DNA from: Maridesulfovibrio hydrothermalis AM13 = DSM 14728
GTDB taxonomy: Bacteria; Desulfobacterota; Desulfovibrionia; Desulfovibrionales; Desulfovibrionaceae
Assembly (NCBI RefSeq): GCF_000331025.1
Contig: NC_020055.1
Location: forward strand, 2,761,370 to 2,825,369
DNA length: 64,000 nt
Direction: 5' to 3'
This document shows positions 18,922-27,952 of this stretch, in pieces. The translations under genes and the position numbers were made by a program. Position 1 is the stretch's first letter; every line of letters begins with the position of its first letter. The notes beneath the pieces were generated by a model, which saw only the letters and a list, made by a program, of their open reading frames with translations, did not search any database and had not been told where the DNA came from.

Positions 18922-19482
18922 TTATTTTTCGCGTCCGAGGTATTCGCTGGAACGGGTATCAACCTTAACTTTATCATTTTCATTAACAAAAAGAGGAACG
19001 TTGATGACAAGTCCAGTCTCAAGAGTTGCGGGTTTGGTTGCGTTACTTACACGGTCACCCTGCACGCCGGGATCAGTCTGAGCAATTTTGAGAACGACAG
19101 AGGCAGGCAGTTCCATACCGATAACTTCGCCATTGTAAAGCAGTGCTTTATTGGTTTCGCCTTCTTTGAGAAAACCGCCGGTATTGCCGATAACATCAGC
19201 AGGAACATTCATCTGCTCGTATGATTCGAGATCCATAAGCACGTAATCTGTACCGTCTTTGTAGAGGAACTGCATTTCTTTAGTAGCCATATCAGGCTTA
19301 ACTACTTTCTCGCCGGAACGAAATGTCTGGTCAGTTACGCGACCGGTAAACATATTTTTCAGTTTAGTACGGACAAAAGCCCCGCCCTTACCGGGTTTGA
19401 AATGCTGGAATTCAATAATTTCAAAAGGTTTACCATCAATTTCAATCTTAAGCCCATTTCTAAAATCTTTAGTTGATATCAT
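18922..19482 (-). CDS. efp: Elongation factor P
   Basis: 186-residue translation factor that relieves ribosome stalling at polyproline. Three beta-barrel domains; the domain I loop is [19 protein letters not shown], with Lys at the modified position (K34-like, KPGKGGA), so EpmA-type lysylation or a related change is possible, although no epm gene is seen here. The C-terminal signature [22 protein letters not shown] is intact. GGAGG precedes the ATG. Probably co-transcribed with aroQ upstream and perhaps ftsK downstream. Confidence 0.95.
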   Translation of the reverse strand: MISTKDFRNGLKIEIDGKPFEIIEFQHFKPGKGGAFVRTKLKNMFTGRVTDQTFRSGEKVVKPDMATKEMQFLYKDGTDYVLMDLESYEQMNVPADVIGNTGGFLKEGETNKALLYNGEVIGMELPASVVLKIAQTDPGVQGDRVSNATKPATLETGLVINVPLFVNENDKVKVDTRSSEYLGREK

Positions 19483-19507
19483 AATTCCTCCAATAAAATA
19501 TTACTAT

Positions 19508-19542
19508 GCAGGGCCGATAAAGGCCACATGGCAACGCCCTGC
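19508..19542 (-). promoter_or_regulatory. Hairpin in aroQ-efp spacer
   Basis: GCAGGGC (19508-19514) and GCCCTGC (19536-19542) form a 7-bp GC-rich stem with a 21-nt loop, 25 nt upstream of the efp start. A competing GCCGA/TCGGC pairing overlaps it. No T tract follows, so it reads as a structured leader more than a terminator. Confidence 0.4.
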
Positions 19543-19655
19543 TGTCGGCAATTCAGGTTGTGACAGCAAAAATAATCATCGCTCAACTGATTGTTTATAA
19601 TGATTTTATCAGCCCAAAGCCATAAAATTCAATTATACTCGTGAAAACAGGCCCG

Positions 19656-20111
19656 TTAATCGGCTGTCACATGCGAAAACAATGCTTGAACGGCAAAGGC
19701 ATAGCTCATAATTCCGAATCCGGCAATTACTCCAATGCACTGTTTTCCCATAAAACTTTGCTGACGCGCCGGTTCTTCGGTTCTGGCCCATATATTACTG
19801 ATGTGCACTTCGACACATGGAATTTCAATCCAAGCCAGACAATCAGCAAGGGCAAGACTTGTGTGGGTGTAGGCCCCGGCATTAAAGGCAACGCCGTCAA
19901 TCTTATCTTTTCGAGCCTTTTCGAGCCGGTCAATCAAAGCTCCTTCAGAGTTGGACTGAAAAAATTCTAATCTTATTTCTTCCGCCTTGCCACCCATAAT
20001 ATTTTGCAAATGATCCGGAATATCTTCAATTTTATCAGACCCATAAATTTCAGGCTGGCGTTTTCCCACATATCCGAGATTGGGTCCATTAAGTATTAAA
20101 AAAGTTTTCAT
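19656..20111 (-). CDS. aroQ: 3-dehydroquinate dehydratase, type II
   Basis: 151-residue shikimate-pathway enzyme that converts 3-dehydroquinate to 3-dehydroshikimate; type II forms dodecamers. The start FLILNGPNLGYVGKRQPEIYG contains the family signature with the catalytic Tyr region, FNAGAYTHTSLALADCL carries the substrate loop, and EVHISNIWARTEEPARQQSF carries the catalytic His and Arg. GGAG precedes the ATG. It lies 173 bp upstream of efp on the same strand, an arrangement known in many bacteria. Confidence 0.93.
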   Translation of the reverse strand: MKTFLILNGPNLGYVGKRQPEIYGSDKIEDIPDHLQNIMGGKAEEIRLEFFQSNSEGALIDRLEKARKDKIDGVAFNAGAYTHTSLALADCLAWIEIPCVEVHISNIWARTEEPARQQSFMGKQCIGVIAGFGIMSYAFAVQALFSHVTAD

Positions 20112-20237
20112 TTACTCCGCCTAATTTTTTCAGGTTGACCGAAATTTATTCTTGAAAGATTATGTGTATTGACTAGTCTGCATAAATAAGTGAACAGTCA
20201 GCGTTTAGCAAACATAAATAATCAAGGACAATTCCTT

Positions 20238-20855
20238 ATGGATAATACACTTACATTAATTAAAACAGTATATGAGATCAATCAGCTTGAACTTGTAGCT
20301 GCACCGCAGATAATTTTAGCAGGACGTTCAAACGTTGGAAAATCCTCGTTGATCAACTGTCTCGCCAGTAGAAAAAAACTTGCCAAGATCAGCTCAACAC
20401 CCGGTAAAACCAGAAGTCTTAACTATTATGAAGTAGAACCGCACGGGTATTATATAGTGGATCTGCCCGGATACGGCTACGCAAAATGTTCAAAAACTGA
20501 GCGCGCTAAATGGGGCAAACTGATTGATCGCTACCTGCAGGACAATGCATATATAGCTGCTGCCGCAGTTCTGCTGGACAGCCGCCTTACGCCGCAGAAA
20601 AATGATATTGAAATGATCTCATACTTCAAACATTGCAACGTCCCTATTCTGCCCATTATGACAAAGTCTGATAAAACCAAGCAGCGCGAACGGGCAAAAG
20701 TTCAGAGTCAATGGGAAGATATCCTGAAAGTCAAACCCCTTTGTGTATCCAGCAAAAGCGGCATGAATCGCACCAATCTCTGGAACCTGCTGGACAGAAC
20801 AGCAATACCTGAACTGGCCGAGACTGCTTCCACAAAGACGGAGACAACTGAATAA
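20238..20855 (+). CDS. engB: Ribosome biogenesis GTPase EngB/YsxC
   Basis: 205-residue GTPase needed for 50S subunit assembly. G1 is GRSNVGKSSLIN, G2 region STPGKTRS, G3 DLPGYGYAKCS, G4 TKSDK and G5 VSSKSGM (SSKSG). The ATG at 20238 is picked since AAGGA precedes it; an in-frame start 48 bp upstream has no such site and adds non-conserved residues. It is divergent from aroQ and ends at a terminator shared with lptG. Confidence 0.92.
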   Translation: MDNTLTLIKTVYEINQLELVAAPQIILAGRSNVGKSSLINCLASRKKLAKISSTPGKTRSLNYYEVEPHGYYIVDLPGYGYAKCSKTERAKWGKLIDRYLQDNAYIAAAAVLLDSRLTPQKNDIEMISYFKHCNVPILPIMTKSDKTKQRERAKVQSQWEDILKVKPLCVSSKSGMNRTNLWNLLDRTAIPELAETASTKTETTE

Positions 20856-20899
20856 CCTGCACATTTCAGCTTTAAATTTAAGCACCTGATTTAAATATC

Positions 20900-20940
20900 A
20901 AGGTCAATTCCTTTACCAAATCAAGGAATTGACCTTTTTT
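20900..20940. terminator. Bidirectional terminator between engB and lptG
   Basis: AAGGTCAATTCCTT and AAGGAATTGACCTT form a perfect 14-bp stem with a 9-nt loop and T tracts in both directions. Confidence 0.9.
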
Positions 20941-22081
20941 ATTTGGCTGCGCGTGCATCCTTAAATTTCATAATATATTTGCCGGCAGATTCAGGAACAA
21001 GAACCCATGCAAGACGCAGACAGGCTATGCTGCTTATCAGAATATTGCCGAACCATGCGGCAATAACAGGCGGCATCAAACCTGATGCCCCAGCCGATGC
21101 TCCCATCATAAACAGTGCGTAATAGACAAAAGTTAAAGCAAGTCCAAGACCGATATTCATATAAATATTTTCTGAAACAGTCACCAAAGCGAGGGAGACC
21201 AGCGCCATAGTCAGCAATGAAAAAGCATAAGCCCACTTAGAGTGCCATGCGGTAATCAGCCTATCCACATCAGACCCGCTGCGCTTCAGCTGTGCAATGA
21301 CTTGATCCAGCTGCCAGAGCGGCAATTGTGCCGGATCAATACTGGGATCAACTACTTTAAAAACAGCCAGATTAAGCTTTATAGGCATAGTGAAAATCGG
21401 ATGCTTTTTCGATGCAAAATGGTTCGGGCTAAGCTCGATGGCATTTTCAAGTTTCCAACCATACTTATCGCTGACTTCTGCACTATCGGATGTAATAACT
21501 CTCTCGACCCCGCTATTATCAGCAGCAAATTCATAAACAGTTATCCCTTTAGCCCGATTGCCAAACGGCATAACCTCCTTGGCCTCCACAACAAACCGCC
21601 CTTCTTTTAGCCATATATTTCGCAGAACACGCTTATCAAGCTGACTTTTGCGGACATCCTCCTTCCATATACGAAAAGCTTCCTGCTCCCCATACACCCC
21701 CACAACCTGAGAAAAAAGGAGCTGCCCCATTGACCAGAAAACAGCATAGATAATGAAAAAACGAACAAACCATGCAAGCGACAGGCCTCCGGTCCGCAAG
21801 GCGAGAAGCTCTTTGCTACGAGCCATAACACAAAGCTGCACAGTCATGGATATAAGAAAAACAGCGGGCAGAATCTGAGAAAAAATCATAGGCATCTTGA
21901 CTATGAAATAACGCAAGATAGTCCCAGCCCCCAGTCCTGCTTCAATAAAATCATCAAGACGGTCAAATAAATCTGATAACAGATAAATTCCCGTGCCAAC
22001 CCCGAGGGTTACACACATGAGAAATATATTCTGCTTAAGTACGTATGACGCCAGATGTCCGGGAAGCAATCTACGTATCAT
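20939..22081 (-). CDS. lptG: LPS export permease LptG (YjgQ family)
   Basis: 380-residue inner-membrane subunit of the LptB2FG transporter, which extracts LPS and passes it to LptC and LptA. Topology: membrane helices near 15-35, 60-80, 100-120, a large periplasmic beta-jellyroll (about 130-275), and three further helices at the end. It shows the YjgP/YjgQ opening (LASYVLKQNIFLMCVTLGVG) and the MARSKELLALRTGGLSL segment. It overlaps lptF by 4 bp (ATGA). F versus G is assigned from gene order and the weaker match of its partner, so the two could be swapped. Confidence 0.85.
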   Translation of the reverse strand: MIRRLLPGHLASYVLKQNIFLMCVTLGVGTGIYLLSDLFDRLDDFIEAGLGAGTILRYFIVKMPMIFSQILPAVFLISMTVQLCVMARSKELLALRTGGLSLAWFVRFFIIYAVFWSMGQLLFSQVVGVYGEQEAFRIWKEDVRKSQLDKRVLRNIWLKEGRFVVEAKEVMPFGNRAKGITVYEFAADNSGVERVITSDSAEVSDKYGWKLENAIELSPNHFASKKHPIFTMPIKLNLAVFKVVDPSIDPAQLPLWQLDQVIAQLKRSGSDVDRLITAWHSKWAYAFSLLTMALVSLALVTVSENIYMNIGLGLALTFVYYALFMMGASAGASGLMPPVIAAWFGNILISSIACLRLAWVLVPESAGKYIMKFKDARAAK

Positions 22082-23259
22082 GCTGCCTTCCTCCTGAAAA
22101 TTTTCAGGAATGAAAAACTGAAAGAATGTTCCATAACCGCCATTTTTAAAAGAATACCTGAAACTATCGCAAATGAAACATTAGGCAGCCACAACCCGAT
22201 AACAGGCGTAAGAGTGCCACTCTCCCCGAAGGTAACTCCAAGGGACAGCATGGTATAATAAACAAGGAAAAGTCCCATAGAAATAATGAGTCCATACTGC
22301 TGTTTCATCCCCCTGAAAATACAGGCGATAGGCATAGCAAACATCCCTAGCACCAGACACGCCACAGGCAGGGCCAGACGCTTTTGAATTTCCACATCAA
22401 CTTTACGTATAAACCGGGGATCTATCTCTCCGGCACGATCCCCGCCCCGACTGATGCGCACAAGTTTTTCCCATGACATCTCTTTGGGGCGAAGCTCGTC
22501 TACATCATATCCTTGTAAAATATTTGCCAAAGGAATTCGCACATCATAATTTTTAAATTTCAAAACACTGAGCTGTTCCTTCTCCTGCTGATAAATACGC
22601 CCGTTTTCGAGATGAATAAGCAGCCTGCCATGCGCCGGATCAGTGCGGATTTCCCCAAGCGGGGCTACAATGGTGGCTGTCATCCCTTTACGGGTACTGT
22701 CGCGCACAAAAACGGAATGCATCACCCCGTTTTTATCGTCCACTTTTTCAGCATAGAAAACCAGACCGGGAAAATCACGGTTGAAAACACCGGGCTGCAT
22801 AGCGAGTTGACTTTGGGTACGGGCAAATTCCATTAAAGCATTACGAAAATTTTCCGTCCCCCATGAAAGGCCGTACATTGAGAAAAAAATATCCGCGCCG
22901 GTACACAGCAGGCAAAAGATTATCGGTGCAGGAAGCAGCCGGTAGAGACTAAGTCCTCCGGATTTAAGTGCGGTAATTTCATTATCCGCATTCATTCTCA
23001 GAAAAGTCAGAAAAATTGCCAGCATCGTGGCAATAGGGGTAAGGATTAACAGAAAAAAAGGGCACAAGTACATAAAAAGCTTGGCCATATCCAATATGCC
23101 AATACTTTGTCCCATAAAAAGATCTCTGAACTGCAAAAGCCTGCCGATAAGAATCAGGCCCATGAATCCGGAGATACTTAAAGTAAAAATGGAAATAAGT
23201 TCTTTAAATATCTGACGATGAAGAAGCTTCAATTTAATTCCCGCAGAGTGTGCAGACAA
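22078..23259 (-). CDS. lptF: LPS export permease LptF (YjgP family)
   Basis: 393-residue partner of the permease downstream. The N-terminus LLHRQIFKELISIFTLSIS is typical, followed by the MNADNEITALKSGGLSLYRLL coupling-helix region that contacts LptB, a periplasmic jellyroll (about 130-270) and three C-terminal helices (MPIACIFRGMKQQYGLIISMG region). It is the first gene of the lptF-lptG pair with a 4-bp overlap. lptB, lptA and lptC are not in the window. Confidence 0.85.
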   Translation of the reverse strand: MSAHSAGIKLKLLHRQIFKELISIFTLSISGFMGLILIGRLLQFRDLFMGQSIGILDMAKLFMYLCPFFLLILTPIATMLAIFLTFLRMNADNEITALKSGGLSLYRLLPAPIIFCLLCTGADIFFSMYGLSWGTENFRNALMEFARTQSQLAMQPGVFNRDFPGLVFYAEKVDDKNGVMHSVFVRDSTRKGMTATIVAPLGEIRTDPAHGRLLIHLENGRIYQQEKEQLSVLKFKNYDVRIPLANILQGYDVDELRPKEMSWEKLVRISRGGDRAGEIDPRFIRKVDVEIQKRLALPVACLVLGMFAMPIACIFRGMKQQYGLIISMGLFLVYYTMLSLGVTFGESGTLTPVIGLWLPNVSFAIVSGILLKMAVMEHSFSFSFLKIFRRKAA

Positions 23260-23345
23260 TAATGTTTAAAGATAGCAGATACCCAGAAATAAAACAAACC
23301 CGATATTAACCGAGCCGGAACAGCGGGCATCAACAACAGTATGAT

Positions 23346-23543
23346 CTAGTCACACTCAGGAGCAGTGCCGGAATTCTCCGCATAAAAACGTTCCATAAAC
23401 TCCATATCTTTAGGAGAAAGATTAAATCTCATGGCGGCCTCTTCCAGCAGGGCGGCAAAGGGTTTACCGGTCTCGGTGCGCTGCTCGGATATCCACTTTA
23501 TTGCTTTTCTGGTCAATTCGCACGGAGGAACTACAGTGGTCAT
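23346..23543 (-). CDS. Small conserved-looking hypothetical protein
   Basis: 65 residues, predicted cytoplasmic and helical, with no signal peptide or membrane segment. It contains one Cys near each end (PPCELT and the final PECD) and a helix-turn-helix-like stretch LLEEAAMRFNLSPKDMEFMERF, but this is too short to call a DNA-binding domain. An AGGAAA ribosome site precedes the ATG. It lies between lptF and the divergent uppP. I do not recognise the family. Confidence 0.65.
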   Translation of the reverse strand: MTTVVPPCELTRKAIKWISEQRTETGKPFAALLEEAAMRFNLSPKDMEFMERFYAENSGTAPECD

Positions 23544-23694
23544 ATATAATTTCCTTTTTAAACTTTGTTAATTAATAATTAATCCTACACCAGCTTGCCT
23601 GCCCTTGCAACTTTGTGCAGCCTGACATAACCATTTCTAAACAAAACTTAAAACTGAATTAATTTTTTCCAACCTGACTAATAAAGGTATTAAA

Positions 23695-24489
23695 ATGACA
23701 TCTCTTTTTACCGCCGCAATTCTCGGTGTAGTCGAAGGACTTACTGAATTTCTTCCGGTTTCAAGTACCGGCCATTTAATCATCACCGGTCACCTGCTCG
23801 GCTTTACCGGCGAAAAAGCCGCAAGTTTTGAAGTGGCCATCCAGCTAGGGGCGATCCTTGCTGTTGTAGTGCTTTACTGGTCACGCTTCCGGGGACTTAT
23901 CGTTCCTGCACCCGGACAACGTTTTTCCGGAGTAAGAGGGTTGTACATGCTCTTTTTAACCAGCCTGCCGGCTTCTGTCCTTGGACTTTTGACGCACGGC
24001 TATATCAAAGAACATCTATTCACCCCCTATACTGTGGCATGGGCGCTGGGCATCGGGGCAATCATGATTCTGATTGTAGAAAAAAAAGAACCCCGACCAA
24101 ATTGTTTCACACTTGATGAAGTCACACCGAAACTGGCCCTTGGTATCGGTTTATTTCAGTGCCTTGCACTCTGGCCGGGCTTTTCGCGTTCAGCAGCCAC
24201 CATCATGGGGGGGATGCTTTTAGGAGCCAAACGCAGCGTTGCTGCCGAGTACTCATTTATCGCGGCAGTTCCTATTATGTTCGCGGCCACCGGATATGAC
24301 ATGCTTAAAAGCTACAAATTATTTACAACGGCTGATATCCCTTTTCTGTCAGTCGGGTTTCTTGTATCGTTTGTATCAGCATGGATCGCGGTAAAAGGGT
24401 TTATCTACCTGCTGGGTAAACTGACTCTGCGCCCTTTCGCATATTACAGGCTGGCACTGGCTCCGCTGATACTTTTTTTCTGGAGTTAA
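23695..24489 (+). CDS. uppP: Undecaprenyl-diphosphatase UppP/BacA
   Basis: 264-residue integral membrane phosphatase that recycles undecaprenyl pyrophosphate for peptidoglycan and O-antigen synthesis and confers bacitracin tolerance. The two signature regions are plain: EGLTEFLPVSSTGHLIITGHLLGF with the catalytic Glu, and PGFSRSAATIMGGMLLG with the catalytic Ser/Arg. About eight membrane segments. AAGGT lies before the ATG. It is monocistronic and ends before the tandem tRNA unit. Confidence 0.94.
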   Translation: MTSLFTAAILGVVEGLTEFLPVSSTGHLIITGHLLGFTGEKAASFEVAIQLGAILAVVVLYWSRFRGLIVPAPGQRFSGVRGLYMLFLTSLPASVLGLLTHGYIKEHLFTPYTVAWALGIGAIMILIVEKKEPRPNCFTLDEVTPKLALGIGLFQCLALWPGFSRSAATIMGGMLLGAKRSVAAEYSFIAAVPIMFAATGYDMLKSYKLFTTADIPFLSVGFLVSFVSAWIAVKGFIYLLGKLTLRPFAYYRLALAPLILFFWS

Positions 24490-24565
24490 AGGCCACTCCA
24501 GCGACAGCAACCAACTACAAAAACTGATTATTTTAAGAAAAATTTGAAAAAGTTATCTTTTTTAC

Positions 24566-24592
24566 TTGCCAAGTACACCAAGACCGTATAGA
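24566..24592 (+). promoter_or_regulatory. Promoter of first tRNA-Met
   Basis: TTGCCA (24566-24571) and TATAGA (24587-24592) with a 15-bp spacer, about 40 bp upstream of the tRNA. The block is repeated before the second tRNA with the same spacing, which supports it. Confidence 0.6.
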
Positions 24593-24629
24593 AATTCTCC
24601 TCGTTGGACGGGAAGTCTAAACGAAGCAT

Positions 24630-24706
24630 GGCGAGGTAGCTCAGTTGGTTAGAGCATACGGCTCATATCCGTAGTGTCGGGGGTTCAATTCCCTTCCTCG
24701 CTACCA
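24630..24706 (+). tRNA. tRNA-Met (CAU)
   Basis: 77 nt with encoded CCA. Acceptor GGCGAGG pairs with CCTCGCT (G-U at the end), D-arm GCTCAGTTGGTTAGAGC, anticodon loop CTCATAT (CAU), T-loop TTCAATT. The G1-U72 end and AGTTGGTTAGAGC D-arm fit elongator tRNA-Met; a tRNA-Ile with lysidine-modified CAU cannot be excluded by eye. Confidence 0.9.
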
Positions 24707-24716
24707 TGATTATATA

Positions 24717-24742
24717 AGACCCTGCTTTTGCAGGGTCTTTTT
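24717..24742 (+). terminator. Terminator of first tRNA-Met
   Basis: AGACCCTGC and GCAGGGTCT form a 9-bp stem followed by a T tract. Confidence 0.85.
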
Positions 24743-24800
24743 AATTACGGGGCATAAGTATCAGTATTTAATAGAATACATAATTTATGTCATTTTTTAC

Positions 24801-24827
24801 TTGCCAAGCACGGCAAGAGCATATAAG
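24801..24827 (+). promoter_or_regulatory. Promoter of second tRNA-Met
   Basis: TTGCCA (24801-24806) and TATAAG (24822-24827), again 15 bp apart, in a block nearly identical to that of the first copy. Confidence 0.6.
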
Positions 24828-24863
24828 AACTCTCCTCGTTGGACGGAAAGTTCACACAATCGT

Positions 24864-24940
24864 GGCGAGGTAGCTCAGTTGGTTAGAGCATACGGCTCAT
24901 ATCCGTAGTGTCGGGGGTTCAATTCCCTTCCTCGCTACCA
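24864..24940 (+). tRNA. tRNA-Met (CAU), second copy
   Basis: Identical in sequence to the tRNA starting at 24630, including the encoded CCA. The two starts are 234 bp apart and the promoter/leader is duplicated as well, so the whole transcription unit was duplicated in tandem while the terminators diverged. Confidence 0.9.
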
Positions 24941-24949
24941 CGACAATTC

Positions 24950-24977
24950 AAGGCCCTGCAGATGCAGGGCCTTTTCT
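24950..24977 (+). terminator. Terminator of second tRNA-Met
   Basis: AAGGCCCTGC and GCAGGGCCTT form a 10-bp stem with a T-rich tail. The following 180 bp up to the histidine kinase show no gene. Confidence 0.85.
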
Positions 24978-25158
24978 CATTTTAAGGAACTTTTCCCGAC
25001 ACATCCGTCTTATCCTTTTTCTTTTGCCCCGTGAAAAAAAACTATCTATAAATGAACCCTCCTTCGCAAACCAGCAGGCTTCACTCCGACAGCATAATGG
25101 AAGTCTAATTTAATTTTTCCAGCCTCAACTTTATTTTCAAAAAACGATATTTCTGGTA

Positions 25159-27507
25159 ATGAAAGTACAGACTCATCAAATCTGTTACAGGGTTACCAAT
25201 TTGAAAAATAGATGTCTCTCGGAAAAAAATGCTGCTAAAAAAACATCTTTATTCGCAAGAGTCAGCCTTTCATTGCTCTTTTTTTCGACGTTACTTTTGT
25301 GCGCCCAAAATGCTGATGCCAATGAAGACCTCGATAAAGTAACCCTTCAGCTTAAATGGTTTCATCAATTCCAGTTTGCGGGATACTATGCTGCGCTCGA
25401 AAAGGGGTACTATAAAGATGAGGGGCTGGATCTCACAATCATTGAACGGGATCTGAAGCTCAACCCGATTGATCAGGTTCTCGAAGGTAAGGCTGATTTC
25501 GGAGTCAGCAATTCAGAAATTTTGCTTCACTACCTGCACGGAGAAAAAGTTGTCCTTCTAGCTTCAATTTTTCAGCACTCTCCACTAGTTTTTATATCTA
25601 AAAACTCTCCCCTGCTTCACAGCCCGCATGATTTTATCGGCAAGAAAGTACTTTTGAGCTCAGATGCTCAAGATATTGAACTTAGGGTCTTGCTGAAAAA
25701 TGAAGGTATCAGCTTAAATGATATCAGCTGGATAGACCGCTTTGCGTCCCCTGAAGATTACTTTGACCCATATATTGATGTTCTTGCAGCGTATACCACC
25801 AATCAACCATTTTATTTCGAAAATGAAAACAAACCGTATTCGATCATATACCCATCTACATATGGAGTAGATTTTTACGGTGATACCCTTTTCACTTCTC
25901 AAAAACAGGCGCAGCAACATCCGGAAAGAGTTCGAAAGTTCTTGCGAGCATCACTTAAAGGATGGCTGTATGCCCTTAACCATCAAGATGAGATAATTGA
26001 TGTCATCATAAAAAAATTTGGATCACTCAAATCGAAAAAGCATCTGCAATTCGAAGCGAAAAAAATTCAAAAACTGATTCTGCCTGACCTCGTCAAAATC
26101 GGACATAGCAACCCGGTAAGATGGCAGCGCATTTCTGACAGCTTAAAAAAACTGGGCATGATCTCTGACCAGAAAGAACTCTCTGGTTTCTTTTTTGACC
26201 CATCTACAGGACGTTTTGTTGTAAAGACTGAAACAGCACTGTATGTAACAGCGCTTTTCTCAATAATTATTTTAATATTAGCCCTCACTATCTACATCGC
26301 CAGAAAACTTAAAAAAGAAATCAACTCACGCAAAATAATAGAAACCAAGCTCAAAAAAAGTGAAAAGTATTATCGAAGTTTATTCGAAAACACAGGTACT
26401 GCAACAGTAATACTTACCGAAGATTTTTATATTAAACATTGTAATGAAAATTTTGCAGAGCTAAGTGGTTTTAAATGCGCAGAAATTGAAAATACTAAGA
26501 AGTGGACAGAATTCGTAACTCAAGATGAACTGCATCGAATGCGCGAATATGCTCTAACGCGGAAAGACTCTAAAATACCTACTCCGACCTCCTATGATTT
26601 CAAATTTCTGAGAAGAAACGGTGAAATCAAAAATATTCATGTTTATGTTGAAAGGATAGACGGTTCAACAGATCGGGTTGCATCACTGATTGATATGACA
26701 GAAAAAGTCAAAACACAGGAACTGTTAATTCAAACTGAAAAAATGCTTTCTGTAGGCGGTCTTGCGGCTGGCATGGCTCACGAAATAAATAACCCCCTTG
26801 CCGGAATACTTCAAGGTGCGCAAAACATTAAACGCCGTATCTCCACAGACAATAAAACAAATATAGAAATTGCCAGAAGCAAAGGCTGCTCCTGTGAGCA
26901 GATAAATGACTACCTCGAAGAAAGAGGGGTTATAAGGATACTTGACGGAATTAAAAATTCCGGAGAACGTGCGGCTACGATAGTTAAAAACATGCTGGAT
27001 TTCACAAGGCGAAATGAATCAGGACGTACCGGATGCGACATCAATACCCTGCTTGATGGAATTATCGACCTTATTTCCTGCGATTATGATCTAAGGAAAA
27101 AATATGATTTCAAACACACAGAAATTATAAAAGAATATGCACATAACCTTAGCTTAACAAACTGCTATCGTATCGAAATTGAACAGGTTTTTCTTAATCT
27201 GGTAAAAAATGCTGCCTACGCCATGTACGAAACTTCAAAAATCAGGCCCCCGAAACTTACTTTGCGGACAAAAGCTGACGAACTGTACACGATTATAGAA
27301 ATTGAAGACAATGGACCGGGTATGAGCAATAAGGTCAAAAGACGCATTTTCGAACCTTTTTTTACAACAAAATCACCCGGCCTCGGAACCGGACTTGGAC
27401 TTTCTGTTTCTTTTTTTATAATAACACAAAACCACAAAGGTATTTTTGAAGTCGATTCTGAGCTTGGCAAAGGCTCTAAGTTCACTATTAAAATCCCTAA
27501 AGTCTAA
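25159..27507 (+). CDS. Sensor histidine kinase with THI5/NMT1-type periplasmic domain and PAS
   Basis: 782 residues. An N-terminal membrane segment (about 30-50) leads to a periplasmic NMT1/THI5-like solute-binding domain (about 58-330: LQLKWFHQFQFAGYYAALEKGYY, KADFGVSNSE), then TM2 (about 355-378), a PAS domain (about 395-520) and a kinase core. The phospho-accepting His is in GMAHEINNP near 541; the N box LVKNAAYAMYETS, G1 DNGPGMS and G2 GLGTGLGLSV are present. It probably senses a pyrimidine-like or other small ligand and phosphorylates a regulator; no response regulator is adjacent. The start has only a weak ribosome site. Confidence 0.88.
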   Translation: MKVQTHQICYRVTNLKNRCLSEKNAAKKTSLFARVSLSLLFFSTLLLCAQNADANEDLDKVTLQLKWFHQFQFAGYYAALEKGYYKDEGLDLTIIERDLKLNPIDQVLEGKADFGVSNSEILLHYLHGEKVVLLASIFQHSPLVFISKNSPLLHSPHDFIGKKVLLSSDAQDIELRVLLKNEGISLNDISWIDRFASPEDYFDPYIDVLAAYTTNQPFYFENENKPYSIIYPSTYGVDFYGDTLFTSQKQAQQHPERVRKFLRASLKGWLYALNHQDEIIDVIIKKFGSLKSKKHLQFEAKKIQKLILPDLVKIGHSNPVRWQRISDSLKKLGMISDQKELSGFFFDPSTGRFVVKTETALYVTALFSIIILILALTIYIARKLKKEINSRKIIETKLKKSEKYYRSLFENTGTATVILTEDFYIKHCNENFAELSGFKCAEIENTKKWTEFVTQDELHRMREYALTRKDSKIPTPTSYDFKFLRRNGEIKNIHVYVERIDGSTDRVASLIDMTEKVKTQELLIQTEKMLSVGGLAAGMAHEINNPLAGILQGAQNIKRRISTDNKTNIEIARSKGCSCEQINDYLEERGVIRILDGIKNSGERAATIVKNMLDFTRRNESGRTGCDINTLLDGIIDLISCDYDLRKKYDFKHTEIIKEYAHNLSLTNCYRIEIEQVFLNLVKNAAYAMYETSKIRPPKLTLRTKADELYTIIEIEDNGPGMSNKVKRRIFEPFFTTKSPGLGTGLGLSVSFFIITQNHKGIFEVDSELGKGSKFTIKIPKV

Positions 27508-27531
27508 CTGAATTTAACCTCCGAAATTATT

Positions 27532-27948
27532 ATGCATAAAAAAATTTTGTTTCTAATAACCGCTTTACTTTTACTTGCAGCCTGCCCCGCGTGCGCAAAA
27601 AAGCCTGCACTCTACCCCAATGCCCACTATAAAGAAGTAGGCAAAACAAAGGCGTCTGAAGATATCCAATACTGCCTTGAATTTGCCGATAAAAGCGTTG
27701 GTAAAGAATCCAGAGGAAAAACTTCGGTTAAATCAGGAGTAAAAGGCGGTCTTATTGGTGGAGCAATCGGCTTTGGTATTGGAATAGTAACCGGCAGTCC
27801 CGGATCTGGAGCTTTAGCTGGCGCAGCCGGTGGAGCAGCAGGAGGCGCAGCCAGCGGAGCTATGAAGGAAAATACAGATTCACTTTACAGAAATTTTGTT
27901 GAACGCTGCCTGCGTGAAAAAGGTTACGAACCTGTCGGGTGGAGATAA
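27532..27948 (+). CDS. Glycine-zipper lipoprotein
   Basis: 138-residue envelope protein. The signal peptide ends in a lipobox-like LLLAAC (Cys near 18), suggesting a lipoprotein, although the following PACAKK could also be cleaved by signal peptidase I. The middle holds a glycine zipper (GGLIGGAIGFGIGIVTG then GALAGAAGGAAGGAASGAM), a motif that packs in membranes, as in SlyB/YMGG families. The C-terminus RNFVERCLREKGYEPVGWR resembles other small zipper lipoproteins. It lies 24 bp after the histidine kinase, so co-transcription is likely. Confidence 0.75.
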   Translation: MHKKILFLITALLLLAACPACAKKPALYPNAHYKEVGKTKASEDIQYCLEFADKSVGKESRGKTSVKSGVKGGLIGGAIGFGIGIVTGSPGSGALAGAAGGAAGGAASGAMKENTDSLYRNFVERCLREKGYEPVGWR

Positions 27949-27952
27949 TTTT

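Noticed and set aside
24560-24940. Repeats around 24.6-24.9 kb as a CRISPR-like or satellite array
   Set aside because: Only two units, fully explained by a duplicated tRNA transcription unit.
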